Assembly: GCF_029504695.1 (NCBI RefSeq)
Contig: NZ_JAQFIN010000011.1
Location: forward strand, 62,001 to 126,000
Direction: 5' to 3'
Source: Parabacteroides sp. PF5-6
GTDB lineage: Bacteria > Bacteroidota > Bacteroidia > Bacteroidales > Tannerellaceae
Length of the DNA: 64,000 nt
The notes beneath the pieces are model-generated. The model did not search any database. It saw nothing but the letters and a program-made list of their open reading frames with translations, and had not been told where the DNA came from. A program made the translations under genes and the position numbers. Of the stretch, positions 27,148-35,818 are shown piece by piece; position 1 is the first letter of the stretch; each line of letters starts with the position of its first letter.

Positions 27148-28053
27148 ATGGCCCGGGAGAGTGAGATCATTCGGAAATACAATACGTATCTTCGTTTGGA
27201 GAAATCCCTTTCTCCCCATACGCTGGATGCCTATGGGCGCGACCTGGACAAACTGCTCTCCTTTGCCGCCGCCGAAAAGAAGAAGGTGACGGAGATTACC
27301 TACGAGGATCTGCAGCAGTTTGTCGCCCGTCTACACGATGTCGGTATCCATGCCCGTTCCCAGGCCCGGATCATTTCGGGCGTCAAGTCTTTCTATAACT
27401 TTCTTTTATTGGAAGATTACCTGAAGGTCGACCCGACCGAGTTGTTGGAGATGCCTAAGATCGGAGTCAAACTGCCCGAGGTGCTTACGCTCAACGAGGT
27501 GAACGCCCTGTTGGACAGTATCGATCTCTCCCTGCCCGAGGGACAGCGTAACCGGGCAATGCTCGAGGTGCTTTACAGTTGCGGCTTGCGGGTGTCGGAA
27601 CTGACTTCGCTGCGTTACTCGGATGTTTACTTTGAAGAAGGATTCATTAAAGTAGAAGGAAAAGGAAGTAAACAACGGCTGGTGCCGATCTCCGAAACGG
27701 CGATACGCGAGATCCGCAATTACCTCTTCGACCGCCACACGATCAACGTAAAAAAAGGGCATGAGGATATCCTTTTCCTCAGCCGACGCGGCACGGCTTT
27801 GTCCCGGATCATGGTCTTCCATGTGATCAAGGTGCAGGCCGAGGCGGCTGGTATCCATAAGAACGTCAGCCCGCATACCTTCCGGCATTCCTTTGCCACC
27901 CACCTACTGGAAGGCGGCGCCAACCTCCGGGCCATACAAGAAATGCTGGGCCATGAAAAGATCACCACCACGGAGATCTATACGCATATCGACCGCGAAT
28001 TCCTGCGGCGGGAGATCCTTGAACATCATCCGAGGAATAGGAGAGGGGGTTAA
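27148..28053 (+). CDS. xerD: Tyrosine recombinase XerD
   Basis: A 301-residue site-specific recombinase that resolves chromosome dimers at dif with XerC. The ATG at 27148 is chosen over a GTG at 27130 because AAGGAGG (27136-27142) lies just ahead of it. The SAM-like N-terminal domain covers 1-100. The catalytic residues are all visible: R148 (GLRVSEL), K172, H243 and R246 (HTFRHSFATHLL), H269 (LGHE) and Y278 (EIYTH). Full length and conserved sequence point to the housekeeping recombinase, not a mobile-element integrase. Confidence 0.93.
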   Translation: MARESEIIRKYNTYLRLEKSLSPHTLDAYGRDLDKLLSFAAAEKKKVTEITYEDLQQFVARLHDVGIHARSQARIISGVKSFYNFLLLEDYLKVDPTELLEMPKIGVKLPEVLTLNEVNALLDSIDLSLPEGQRNRAMLEVLYSCGLRVSELTSLRYSDVYFEEGFIKVEGKGSKQRLVPISETAIREIRNYLFDRHTINVKKGHEDILFLSRRGTALSRIMVFHVIKVQAEAAGIHKNVSPHTFRHSFATHLLEGGANLRAIQEMLGHEKITTTEIYTHIDREFLRREILEHHPRNRRGG

Positions 28054-28058
28054 GGAAA

Positions 28059-28142
28059 TTAAGGGGTTTAAGGGGAACAAGGGGTTTAAGGAGTGGAAGC
28101 TCTTGCTTCCTTAAACTCCTTAAACCCCTTGAGCCCCTTAAC
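28059..28142. repeat. Nonamer tandem repeat folding back on itself, between xerD and GH92
   Basis: AAGGGGTTT, AAGGGGAAC, AAGGGGTTT, AAGGAG repeat with a 9-nt period, turn at GAAGC-TCTT-GCTTC, and return as the complement (CCTTAAACTCCTTAAACCCC and onward). The stem is about 38 bp long. It lies between two convergent genes and may act as a two-way terminator, although no clean T-run follows. Confidence 0.8.
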
Positions 28143-28153
28143 TCCATAAAGCC

Positions 28154-30373
28154 TTAATTCCCCATCACCAGTTCCAGTGTGCCGCCGGCTTCGATGTCTT
28201 TGAAGTCGAGGTAGAACTTATCGTAGGGTTGGCCGTTGAGGGTAATGCTCTGGATGTATTTGTTCTCCGCGCTGTTGTTGGTGGCGATGATCGTGAAGGT
28301 CTTGCCGTCTTTGACGCGGATATCTGCCCGGTCGATGATCGGACTGCCGAAGACATACTTCCCGCCTGCCGGCTCTACCTGGTAGAAGCCCAGCGAAGAA
28401 AGAATATACCAGGCCGACATCTGGCCGACATCTTCATTACCCGACAAGCCCGCCGGCTGGTCGTTGTACATTACATCCAATACCTCACGCACGCGGTCGG
28501 CCGTCTTACGCGGCTGCCCCACGTAGGGATACATATACAACACATGATGGCTCGGCTCGTTGCCATGGGCATATTGCCCGATCAGGCCGCTGATATCCGG
28601 CGAGGCGTGTTCGCCCAATGAGCCTTCGACGATAAAGAGTGAGTCGAGCTTCTCGATGAACTTTTCCCGGCTACCGAAGAGTTCAACCAGTCCGGCGATA
28701 TCATGCGGCACGAGCCAGGTGTATTGCCAGGCGTTACCTTCGACATAGTCGTTCTCCCGGTGTACCGACTCGAACGGGTTGAAGTTCGGGCGGAACTGCC
28801 CCGTGGAAGAGCGTCCGCGCACGAAGCCGGTCTCCTTATCGAAATAGTGTTGGTAGGCTTTGCTGCGCTGGAGGAAGTATTCATAATCCTCTGTCTTGCC
28901 CATTTCCTGGGCGACCTGCGCCAATGCCCAGTCGGCAATCGCGTATTCCATACATTTCGAGAGCGCTTCCCCTTCCAGGTCGTAGGGGATGTAACCGTAT
29001 TCGCGGAAGTATTTCAGTCCCCGTTCGTCGAGCAGTGCCGAATTCTTCATCGCTTCGTAGGCCAGCTCCTTGTCGAAGCCACCGAAGCCTTTGAGGATGG
29101 CATCGGCCACCACGGAGATGCCCGGGTTGCCCACCATGCAGTCGGTCTCGCAGCCCATCAGGTGCCATACCGGCAGTTTGCCTTGTTCCTTGTAGATGGT
29201 CAGCATCGTCTGGATCATATCTGTCATCTTCTCCGGGTGGATAATCGTCATCAGCGGATGTGCCGCGCGATAGGTATCCCAGAGTGAGAACGTGGTGTAG
29301 TTGGTAAACGACGCGTCCGTGTGCATCTGTCTGTCGGATCCGCGGTAGTCTTTGTTCACGTCGCAGAATTCCGAGGGTGCGATCATCGTATGGTAGAGCG
29401 CGGTATAGAACGTGCGCAATACCCGTTCGTCTTTCGTCTGGATCTGGATCTTGTTCAGTTCCGCGTTCCATGCCTGGTCGGCAGCGGCGATGGTTTGTTC
29501 GAAGTCCCAGCCGGGCAGTTCTGCCTGCATATTCATCTTCGCGTTGGCGATGCTGACGGGCGAGAGGGCTACCTTCACGTAAAGCTCTTCGCCGTCTGTC
29601 ATGTTAAACAATGCCTGTCCGTAGACTCTGCGGCCTTTCCATTCGGTACCTTCTTTGACTTCGCCGGATTCGGAAGCGATAAAGCCCGTCATCGGTTTCG
29701 AGAATTCCGCGGTGAAGAACACCCGCTGATCGTTTGCCCAGCCAACGGAGTAGCGGTAGCCGGAGATTGTCGTGGCGCTCTCCTGTTGGATAAAGCAGTC
29801 CACCGGGCGGTCCCAGCTCTGTCCGTTTTCCAGGTCGATAATCACCCGTCCTTCCGGCGCTTCGGGGAAGGTGTAGCGGTGGAAGCCGACGCGTTTGGTG
29901 GCCGTCAGTTCCACATCGATGCCGTAACGTTCCAAGTGCACAGCATAGTAACCGGCGCGTGCCTTTTCCGTTTGTCTGTCGAACAGGGAGTACATGCCCG
30001 ATTGCGGATCGTCGACCGTGCCGCGTGCCAGACGTACCTCGCCGGTGGTCGGCATCAGGTTGATATCACCCAGGTCGCCGATACCCGTCCCGTTGAGGTG
30101 CATATGGCTAAAGCCGATAATGGTCGAGTCGGTGATATGGTAACCCGAGGTCCAGTCCCACGACTGCGGGATATTCGACGGCCCGAGCTGTACCAATCCA
30201 AAAGGCACGTTGGCGCCCATAAAGACATGGCCATGATCGCCGGTTCCGATATAGGGATCGACGTATTGCGTCAGATCCAGTGATTGTGCCGCCGTGTCGC
30301 GTGCCTGCTGCGGTTGGCAGGAGGTGACGAGTAGTGCGGCGGAAATGAGTAACAGGGGGAAGGAAAACTTCAT
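28154..30373 (-). CDS. GH92 alpha-mannosidase, lipoprotein
   Basis: A 739-residue calcium-dependent exo-alpha-mannosidase (usually alpha-1,2 or alpha-1,3). The signal peptide ends in a lipobox with Cys19 (LLVTSC). The N-terminal beta-sandwich begins with YVDPYIGTGDHGHVFMGANV. The (alpha/alpha)6 domain carries HLMGCETDCMVGNPG and the family's terminal signature QMSAWYILSSLGFY with KYVFGSPI. GH92 acts on N-glycan or yeast mannan side chains. It lies 141 bp behind GH125, on the same strand, and the gap holds a hairpin element. Confidence 0.95.
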   Translation of the reverse strand: MKFSFPLLLISAALLVTSCQPQQARDTAAQSLDLTQYVDPYIGTGDHGHVFMGANVPFGLVQLGPSNIPQSWDWTSGYHITDSTIIGFSHMHLNGTGIGDLGDINLMPTTGEVRLARGTVDDPQSGMYSLFDRQTEKARAGYYAVHLERYGIDVELTATKRVGFHRYTFPEAPEGRVIIDLENGQSWDRPVDCFIQQESATTISGYRYSVGWANDQRVFFTAEFSKPMTGFIASESGEVKEGTEWKGRRVYGQALFNMTDGEELYVKVALSPVSIANAKMNMQAELPGWDFEQTIAAADQAWNAELNKIQIQTKDERVLRTFYTALYHTMIAPSEFCDVNKDYRGSDRQMHTDASFTNYTTFSLWDTYRAAHPLMTIIHPEKMTDMIQTMLTIYKEQGKLPVWHLMGCETDCMVGNPGISVVADAILKGFGGFDKELAYEAMKNSALLDERGLKYFREYGYIPYDLEGEALSKCMEYAIADWALAQVAQEMGKTEDYEYFLQRSKAYQHYFDKETGFVRGRSSTGQFRPNFNPFESVHRENDYVEGNAWQYTWLVPHDIAGLVELFGSREKFIEKLDSLFIVEGSLGEHASPDISGLIGQYAHGNEPSHHVLYMYPYVGQPRKTADRVREVLDVMYNDQPAGLSGNEDVGQMSAWYILSSLGFYQVEPAGGKYVFGSPIIDRADIRVKDGKTFTIIATNNSAENKYIQSITLNGQPYDKFYLDFKDIEAGGTLELVMGN

Positions 30374-30409
30374 AAGAAATGTATTTGATTTGAATTACGA
30401 TTTGAGTAT

Positions 30410-30503
30410 TCTGGCTCCTCGCCTGGTCAGGCGAGGGGGACCATCGCTTGCGATGGTGGAGTGGTTGTCTCCCCCTCTCCTGACCAGGAGAGGAGCCGGA
30501 ATG
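30410..30503. repeat. MITE-like nested hairpin element between GH125 and GH92
   Basis: Outer arms GGCTCCTCGCCTGGTCAGGC.. and ..CCTGACCAGGAGAGGAGCC pair with each other over about 30 bp and each contains its own palindrome. Next to the left arm is the hairpin ACCATCGC-TT-GCGATGGT, which matches the plan of the 35632 element (ACCGCTGC-TT-GCAGCGGT) with paired base changes. The right-hand counterpart of that inner hairpin is missing. Confidence 0.75.
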
Positions 30504-30514
30504 CATATAGGGTA

Positions 30515-31984
30515 TTATCCCAGATTATTCAGGATATCCGTCTTGCCTTCGTTGACCAGGCGGTAGATCATTTCGCCGAACAGGGTGTTGACCCAGGCGA
30601 ACCAGGAACGGGTGAATTTCTCCGGATTGTTCTTGTGGAACGACTCGTGCATGAAGCCGGTGTTGGCATCCGTGTCGCGCAGCATGCGGACGCAGTGGCG
30701 GATCTCTTCGTTGTCGTTCGTTGTGTTACAGCGCATGATGATACTCATCGGCCAGACCATATCGTAACCGATATGCGGGCCGCCAATACCTTCGCCGGCT
30801 GTTCCTTTGAAGAAGTACGGGTTGTATTCGCTCAACACCAGCTTGCGTGTATTCTGATAGATCGGATCGTTCTGATCGACACAGCCCAGATAAGGCAACG
30901 CCAACAGGCTCGGAACGTTCGCATCGTCCATAAAAGAGACATTGTGGAAGCCGTCTACCTCGAAGGCATACACCTTACCGAATACCGGATGTTCCACGAT
31001 AGCATATTTCTTCACTGCATCTTCTACTTCCTTCGCCAAGGCTTCACACTTGGAGGCCAGCGATGTATTGTTTTTGATCTCACGCAACATCTCCGCCACC
31101 TGACGCAATGAAGTGATCGCGAACAGGTTGGAAGGAATCAGGAAGCCGAACAACGAAGCGTCGTCGGACGGACGGAACGTCGAAACGATCAATCCAACAG
31201 GTTTGACCGGGCTTCCCCAGCCGTCGTTCAATACCGTATCGCCCTGGCGGTCGGTTACACGCTGGAAGCTGTACGGTCCCAGGTTGTCTTTGCGTTGTTG
31301 CTCGATAAAGGTTTGATAGATCAGTTCGATCGCTTTCACCCAGTTCGCATCGAAAGGTGCCGTATTGCCGGTTTTCTTCCAATAATGGTAAGCCAGGCGG
31401 ATAGGGTAACAAAGCGAGTCGATCTCCCATTTGCGTTCGTGCAGTTCGAGCTTCATCTTCGTCCGGTCTTTCTGCCATTCACCACCCAGGGGGCCGTCGT
31501 TGAAGGCATTAGCATACGGATCGATGAGGATACATTTCGTCTGGCGACGGATCACGCCTTCGAGCATCACCCGTACCTTCTCGTCTGCGTTGGCAAACTG
31601 CACGTGCGGGAACACCTGTGCCGACGAGTCGCGCAGCCACATGGCGTGGATATCGCCGGTGATCACGAAGGTGTCGGGCTTGCCGTTCTTCATCGAATGT
31701 TCGCAGGTCGTATCCAGCGTATTGGGGAAACAGTTTTCAAACATCCAGGCCAGCTTCGGGTCTTTCAGTTTGGCTTTTGTCGTCTGGATGGCTTTTTCCA
31801 CCGCTTCGGAGGTGAATTGCCGGTCGGCCAATGCCGGTCGTTTGCATACATACTGCATTGTGGCAGCCGTTCCAGGTGTTGTGTAGGCGGCTTTTTCCGC
31901 CATCGAAGCGATCGAGCGTTGCCCGACCATCAAGCCGGCAAGCGCTAAGCTTCCGCTCTTCAAAAAGTTTCTTCTTGTAGTCAT
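30515..31984 (-). CDS. GH125 exo-alpha-1,6-mannosidase, Tat-type signal
   Basis: A 489-residue enzyme of the former DUF1237 group, which trims alpha-1,6-linked mannose. The N-terminus has a twin-arginine motif (TTRRNFLK) and a hydrophobic stretch, suggesting folded export. Family features include HAMWLRDSSAQVFPH, IGGPHIGYDMVWPMSIIMR and TGFMHESFHKNN. Together with the GH92 gene behind it, it would strip alpha-mannan or N-glycan branches. This pair is a common partner set but is unexpected beside a beta-glucan-type PUL. Confidence 0.94.
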   Translation of the reverse strand: MTTRRNFLKSGSLALAGLMVGQRSIASMAEKAAYTTPGTAATMQYVCKRPALADRQFTSEAVEKAIQTTKAKLKDPKLAWMFENCFPNTLDTTCEHSMKNGKPDTFVITGDIHAMWLRDSSAQVFPHVQFANADEKVRVMLEGVIRRQTKCILIDPYANAFNDGPLGGEWQKDRTKMKLELHERKWEIDSLCYPIRLAYHYWKKTGNTAPFDANWVKAIELIYQTFIEQQRKDNLGPYSFQRVTDRQGDTVLNDGWGSPVKPVGLIVSTFRPSDDASLFGFLIPSNLFAITSLRQVAEMLREIKNNTSLASKCEALAKEVEDAVKKYAIVEHPVFGKVYAFEVDGFHNVSFMDDANVPSLLALPYLGCVDQNDPIYQNTRKLVLSEYNPYFFKGTAGEGIGGPHIGYDMVWPMSIIMRCNTTNDNEEIRHCVRMLRDTDANTGFMHESFHKNNPEKFTRSWFAWVNTLFGEMIYRLVNEGKTDILNNLG

Positions 31985-32221
31985 AATGCGTTTTTAATAG
32001 ATTATTTTGAGTAATAGTTGTTCAATCATTGATATTAAACACTATTGCAAAGAACGGATAAAGAACGCATTGCCGCTACGTCCGGGCTGATATTTTAACC
32101 TTTTATAAGAAAATAAAACACCCTTCTCCCTTTTTAGGCGGTGGCGGGAAGGACTTTCGAAAGTGGAGGCGAGAAAAGCCCGTTTTCTCCCGGCAGATCA
32201 TGGGGAGAGGGCGGCAAAAAG
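31985..32221. other. Gap upstream of GH125
   Basis: Contains a possible weak minus-strand -7 box GTTCTTTG (32048-32055), a 12-bp palindrome ACTTTCGAAAGT (32153-32164) and a small hairpin GAGAAAA / TTTTCTC (32171-32189). No gene is seen. Confidence 0.45.
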
Positions 32222-32227
32222 GAGTTA

Positions 32228-32303
32228 GAGGTAGGTATAAAATTATTTAGAGGTACGTCAAAACAGATTATGAGGTACGTCAAAATAAATTATGAGGTAC
32301 CTC
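32228..32303. repeat. 22-bp phased array, family 4 (GAGGTACGTC)
   Basis: Units begin at 32228, 32250, 32272 and 32294, exactly 22 bp apart: GAGGTAGGTA, GAGGTACGTC twice, and the perfect palindrome GAGGTACCTC. The linkers are AT-rich (AAAACAGATTAT, AAAATAAATTAT). The two central units contain TACGTCA, also repeated in front of susC of PUL 2 (42131-42170). Confidence 0.9.
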
Positions 32304-32354
32304 TTAGCAAAAAAGGCCGGCAGCCCGGCAAAAAAACGGCGCGGCGAAACGAAA

Positions 32355-32402
32355 AAAACGCTGAAGACGCAGCTTTTTCTCTTCTGCGTCTTCAGCGTTT
32401 TA
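32355..32402 (-). terminator. Terminator of the GH3 gene
   Basis: An 18-bp stem (AAAACGCTGAAGACGCAG / CTGCGTCTTCAGCGTTTT) followed on the minus strand by a T-run. It lies 13 bp after the GH3 stop. Confidence 0.92.
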
Positions 32403-32414
32403 TGCGGTTCCGGG

Positions 32415-34664
32415 TTATTCGACGACGAATGTGGTCTGCAGTCCGTCGCGGCTGTTTGGACCTACCCAGAGATTGAAGTCGCCGGGTTCGACCTTCTTTT
32501 GCATATCGATCGTATAGAATGCCAGCTCTTGCACGGGCAAGGTGAAACTGACGGTTTTCTTCTCACCGGCTTTGAGTGCGACGCGGGCGAAGCGTTTCAA
32601 TTCTTTGACCGGGCGGGTGACCGATCCGAAGCAGTCCTGCACGTAGAGTTGGGCCACTTCCGTGGCGTCGTATTTGCCTGTGTTCGTCACCTCGAAGGTA
32701 ACCGTCAACTCATCGGTCGGTCGCAGCCGGTCGGCTGAGATTGACAGGTTACCATATTCAAAAGTGGTATATGAGAGTCCGTATCCGAACGGATAAAGTG
32801 GATCGTTTCCGGCATCCAGATAAAAAGAGGTATTACCCAGCGAGGTCTGTCCGGCTTCCAACGCGATACCGTCCAACAATGTTTCGTTGCCCTGGTAGGG
32901 GCGTCCGGTATTGTTGTGGCTGTGATAGATGGGGATCTGCCCGACGGTGCGGGGGAAGGTGACCGGCAATTTGCCACCGGGCACAGCCTTGCCGAAAAGC
33001 AGATCGGCGATGGCCGGTCCACCCATCGTTCCGGGATGGAAGTGATACATGACGGCACGTGAGGCCTCGGCATCGCGTTCGATCGTCAACGGGCGGCCGG
33101 CCATCACGAGGGTCACCACCGGTGTGCCGGTTTTTGCCACTGCGGCGATCAGTTCGCTCTGTGCCCCTTGCAGGTTGAGGTCGGCCAGGCTGTGTGCCTC
33201 GCCCGACAGGATCGCTTCTTCGCCGACAAATGCCAAGACGACATCCGCCTGGCGGGCGATGGCTACGGCGGCAGCGATGCCGTCGGTCGCGCGATCGCGG
33301 CTGTAGGCTGTTCCCGGCGCGTAAAGGATCCGGATGCGGTCGCCATATTCTTCCTGCAACGCTTTGAGCGGCGTGCGTGTATAATTCTTATCACCGTCGA
33401 ACACCCAGGTACCCAGTTGGTCGTGAGGCGCGTCGGCCATCGGGCCAACGACGGCGATGGTCTTTATCTGATCGGTCAACGGCAGGAAGTCGCCTTCGTT
33501 CTTCAACAGGATGGCTGAGGCGACGGCCGCCTCTTTGGCTTTCGCCAGATGCGCTTCGGCATAGAATACCGACGGTGCTTCGGTGTCGATATGCGACTGC
33601 TCGAAGAGTCCCAGACGGAACTTGACGCGCAGGATATTACGCACGGCATTATCGATCGTTTCCATCCGGATCTTGCCTTCCGCCAAGAGCTCTTTGACGT
33701 GAGCCACGTACAGTCCGCTCACCATCTCCATATCTACCCCGGCATTGACCGCTTTTTCCGCTGCCTCTTTGCCGTCTTTGCAGAATCCATGTGCGATCAT
33801 CTCGGCTACGGAGGCCCAGTCGGACACCACAAAGCCGTCGAACGCCCATTCTTTGCGCAATACCTGTTCGAGGATGAAACGGTTGCCCGTCGAAGGCACG
33901 CCGTCGTTATCGTTGAACGAGGTCATAAACGTGGCCGCGCCTTCTCGCACCGCCGCTTCGAAAGGCGGCAGATACACATTGCGCAACGTGCGCTCGGGGA
34001 TGAAGGTCGAGGCATAATCGCGTCCGCCTTCCGCCGCGCCGTAGCCGACGAAGTGCTTGGGACAGGCAGCGATCGCTGTCGGATCGCTCAGGTCCGAGCC
34101 CTGGAAACCGCGGATCATGGCGGCGCCCAGCGTTGCGGTGAGATAGCTATCCTCACCCAGGCTCTCGGCGATCCGTCCCCAGCGCGGGTCACGGGCGATA
34201 TCGATCATCGGGGCAAACGTCCAGGCGACTCCCACGGAAGCCGCTTCGATAGCTGCCACCCGGGCGCCGGCTTCCACCAGTTGCGGATCGAAAGAAGCCG
34301 CTTGTCCCAACGGGATTGGGAAGATCGTTTTGAAGCCATGGATCACATCCCGCCCGATGATCAGGGGGATCTTCAGGCGCGACTCCTCCATCGCCACCTG
34401 CTGCAAGGCATTGATCGCCACCGGATCGACGACGTTCAGGATAGAGCCGACCTCCCCTTTGCGCACGGCTTCGGCGATCTGTGTCGGCTCCCCCCACGGA
34501 CTGATCTGGTTCATCTGCCCGATCTTCTCTTCCAGCGTCATCTGCGCCAGAAGATTCTCTACATGGGTCTCTAATTTCTTATCTGTCGATTGGGATTTCT
34601 CCGTGCAGGCAGCCAGTGCCAACAAGAACAGGCAACCCAATCCGATTGTTATTTTCTTTTTCAT
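32415..34664 (-). CDS. bglX: GH3 beta-glucosidase, lipoprotein
   Basis: A 749-residue exo-beta-glucosidase. The start at 34664 follows a purine-rich AGGAAGGGA and gives a signal peptide with lipobox Cys20 (LLALAAC); an ATG six codons earlier lies inside that ribosome-binding region. The TIM-like domain holds the nucleophile D282 in VVSDWAS. KHFVGYGAAEGGRDY and the alpha/beta sandwich follow, and a fibronectin-III-like tail begins near 660. It is the last gene of the PUL 2 operon and would cut oligosaccharides released by the GH16 to glucose. Confidence 0.95.
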   Translation of the reverse strand: MKKKITIGLGCLFLLALAACTEKSQSTDKKLETHVENLLAQMTLEEKIGQMNQISPWGEPTQIAEAVRKGEVGSILNVVDPVAINALQQVAMEESRLKIPLIIGRDVIHGFKTIFPIPLGQAASFDPQLVEAGARVAAIEAASVGVAWTFAPMIDIARDPRWGRIAESLGEDSYLTATLGAAMIRGFQGSDLSDPTAIAACPKHFVGYGAAEGGRDYASTFIPERTLRNVYLPPFEAAVREGAATFMTSFNDNDGVPSTGNRFILEQVLRKEWAFDGFVVSDWASVAEMIAHGFCKDGKEAAEKAVNAGVDMEMVSGLYVAHVKELLAEGKIRMETIDNAVRNILRVKFRLGLFEQSHIDTEAPSVFYAEAHLAKAKEAAVASAILLKNEGDFLPLTDQIKTIAVVGPMADAPHDQLGTWVFDGDKNYTRTPLKALQEEYGDRIRILYAPGTAYSRDRATDGIAAAVAIARQADVVLAFVGEEAILSGEAHSLADLNLQGAQSELIAAVAKTGTPVVTLVMAGRPLTIERDAEASRAVMYHFHPGTMGGPAIADLLFGKAVPGGKLPVTFPRTVGQIPIYHSHNNTGRPYQGNETLLDGIALEAGQTSLGNTSFYLDAGNDPLYPFGYGLSYTTFEYGNLSISADRLRPTDELTVTFEVTNTGKYDATEVAQLYVQDCFGSVTRPVKELKRFARVALKAGEKKTVSFTLPVQELAFYTIDMQKKVEPGDFNLWVGPNSRDGLQTTFVVE

Positions 34665-34697
34665 ATTATTTCCCTTCCTCATTTAGCTTCGCTCCAA

Positions 34698-34743
34698 TTC
34701 TTCATTTCCTCATTCTTCATTCTTCATTCCTCATTCTTCATTT
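34698..34743. repeat. ATTCTTC heptamer repeat between GH16 and GH3
   Basis: Tandem ATTCTTC / ATTCCTC heptamers fill most of the 73-bp gap between GH16 and GH3 and include the GH16 stop codon region. No inverted partner is seen here. Confidence 0.75.
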
Positions 34744-35583
34744 CCTTTGATACACCCGCACGTAGTCTATCTCATACGTGGCGGGCAACGCGCTTTCATC
34801 CACCCCTTCGGCACCACCCCAGTTGCCTCCCCAGGCGAGGTTCAGCTTGAGGTAGAACGGTTTGTCGAAGGGCCAACTGTCTTTGTTCCCCTTTTTATCA
34901 TTTAAGAACTCGAAATGGGGCTTGCCGTCGACCGTTGCGCGGATATAGTCGGCGGTCCACTCTACGGCATAGACATGGAACGCACTCCGGGCGGTCTCGA
35001 GATACTGCTCACCGGTCTTCTGCGTGCCGATACTGTGGTTATAGTCCGTGCAATGGATCGCCGAAGAGACCCAGTCGGGGCGATAGCCTACCTCTTCCAT
35101 GATATCGATCTCGCCGTCGGCCGGCCAGCTCTTGTAGTCGGCGGGCATCATCCAGAACGCCGGCCAGGTGCCTTTGCCCGTCGGCAGTTTCAGACGCGCT
35201 TCGAAGTAGCCGTATTGCCAGCTCTGGCTGGTGTTCATGCGGATCGACACGACCTGATCCCCACGTTTGTCGGCGATCAGTTGCAAGATCCCGTCTTTCA
35301 CTCGGGCAAAGCGATCGCCTTCGTACATGCCGGGCACGTAGTTTTGCAATTCGTTATTTCCCCAGCCGTGATTGCCGGTCTCGTACCACCAGCGCTCGGG
35401 GTCGGGCATGGTCGCGGCAGCGTCGAACTCATCCTGCCACACCAGTGTGTATCCGGCAGGAACGTAACCGGAGGGCGTTGCCTCTTCCGGTTTGTCGACG
35501 GGTTGTTCCGATTTGCTTTCGCTCCCACAAGCCGAAAGCAATAGTGATAGTAGAATTATCCAGTTCATTTTGTCCAGGTTCAT
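34738..35583 (-). CDS. GH16 endo-beta-glucanase (laminarinase-like), lipoprotein
   Basis: A 281-residue endo-acting enzyme. The signal peptide ends in LLLSACGS, and lipidation would place it on the outer membrane. The jelly roll shows WQDEFD near 49-54, WWYETGNHGWGNNELQNY, and the catalytic GEIDIME with E158 as nucleophile and E163 as acid/base. The motif without an inserted residue variant (ExDxxE) fits beta-1,3-glucanases of the family. The start may be the ATG at 35568 instead. With GH3 and a PKD glycan-binding protein it resembles known beta-1,3-glucan loci of gut Bacteroides. Confidence 0.93.
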   Translation of the reverse strand: MNLDKMNWIILLSLLLSACGSESKSEQPVDKPEEATPSGYVPAGYTLVWQDEFDAAATMPDPERWWYETGNHGWGNNELQNYVPGMYEGDRFARVKDGILQLIADKRGDQVVSIRMNTSQSWQYGYFEARLKLPTGKGTWPAFWMMPADYKSWPADGEIDIMEEVGYRPDWVSSAIHCTDYNHSIGTQKTGEQYLETARSAFHVYAVEWTADYIRATVDGKPHFEFLNDKKGNKDSWPFDKPFYLKLNLAWGGNWGGAEGVDESALPATYEIDYVRVYQRK

Positions 35584-35631
35584 TGAGAGAGGCTTGTTTA
35601 TTATTATTTTGTTAGTATCAAGAGTCCTCGC

Positions 35632-35772
35632 CTGGTCAGGCGAGGGGGACCGCTGCTTGCAGCGGTGGAGTGGTGGCTCCTATATATCAGGCTAAGATAT
35701 ATAACTATGCAAACAAAGACAACCACCCCACCGCTGCGAGCAGCGGTCCCCCCCGCCTGACCAGGCGGGGAC
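35632..35772. repeat. MITE-like nested hairpin element inside the PUL 2 operon
   Basis: Inverted arms of about 50 bp (35632-35683 and 35720-35772) enclose about 36 bp. Each arm has an outer palindrome (CCTCGCCTGGTCAGGCGAGG; CCCGCCTGACCAGGCGGG) and an inner hairpin (ACCGCTGC-TT-GCAGCGGT; ACCGCTGC-GA-GCAGCGGT). It lies between the glycan-binding protein and GH16 genes and could affect read-through or message stability. Confidence 0.8.
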
Positions 35773-35818
35773 ACCGAGATAGTATATCTGATACTTTTGG
35801 ATCAGCCTCAAGATAGTC

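Noticed and set aside
27148-28053. Phage or integrative-element integrase
   Set aside because: Full similarity to XerD, a housekeeping neighbourhood and no att-like repeats, excision genes or other mobile-element genes nearby.
32153-32164. ACTTTCGAAAGT as an operator for GH125
   Set aside because: A single 12-bp palindrome without a second copy in the window and far from any clear promoter; recorded only within the gap description.
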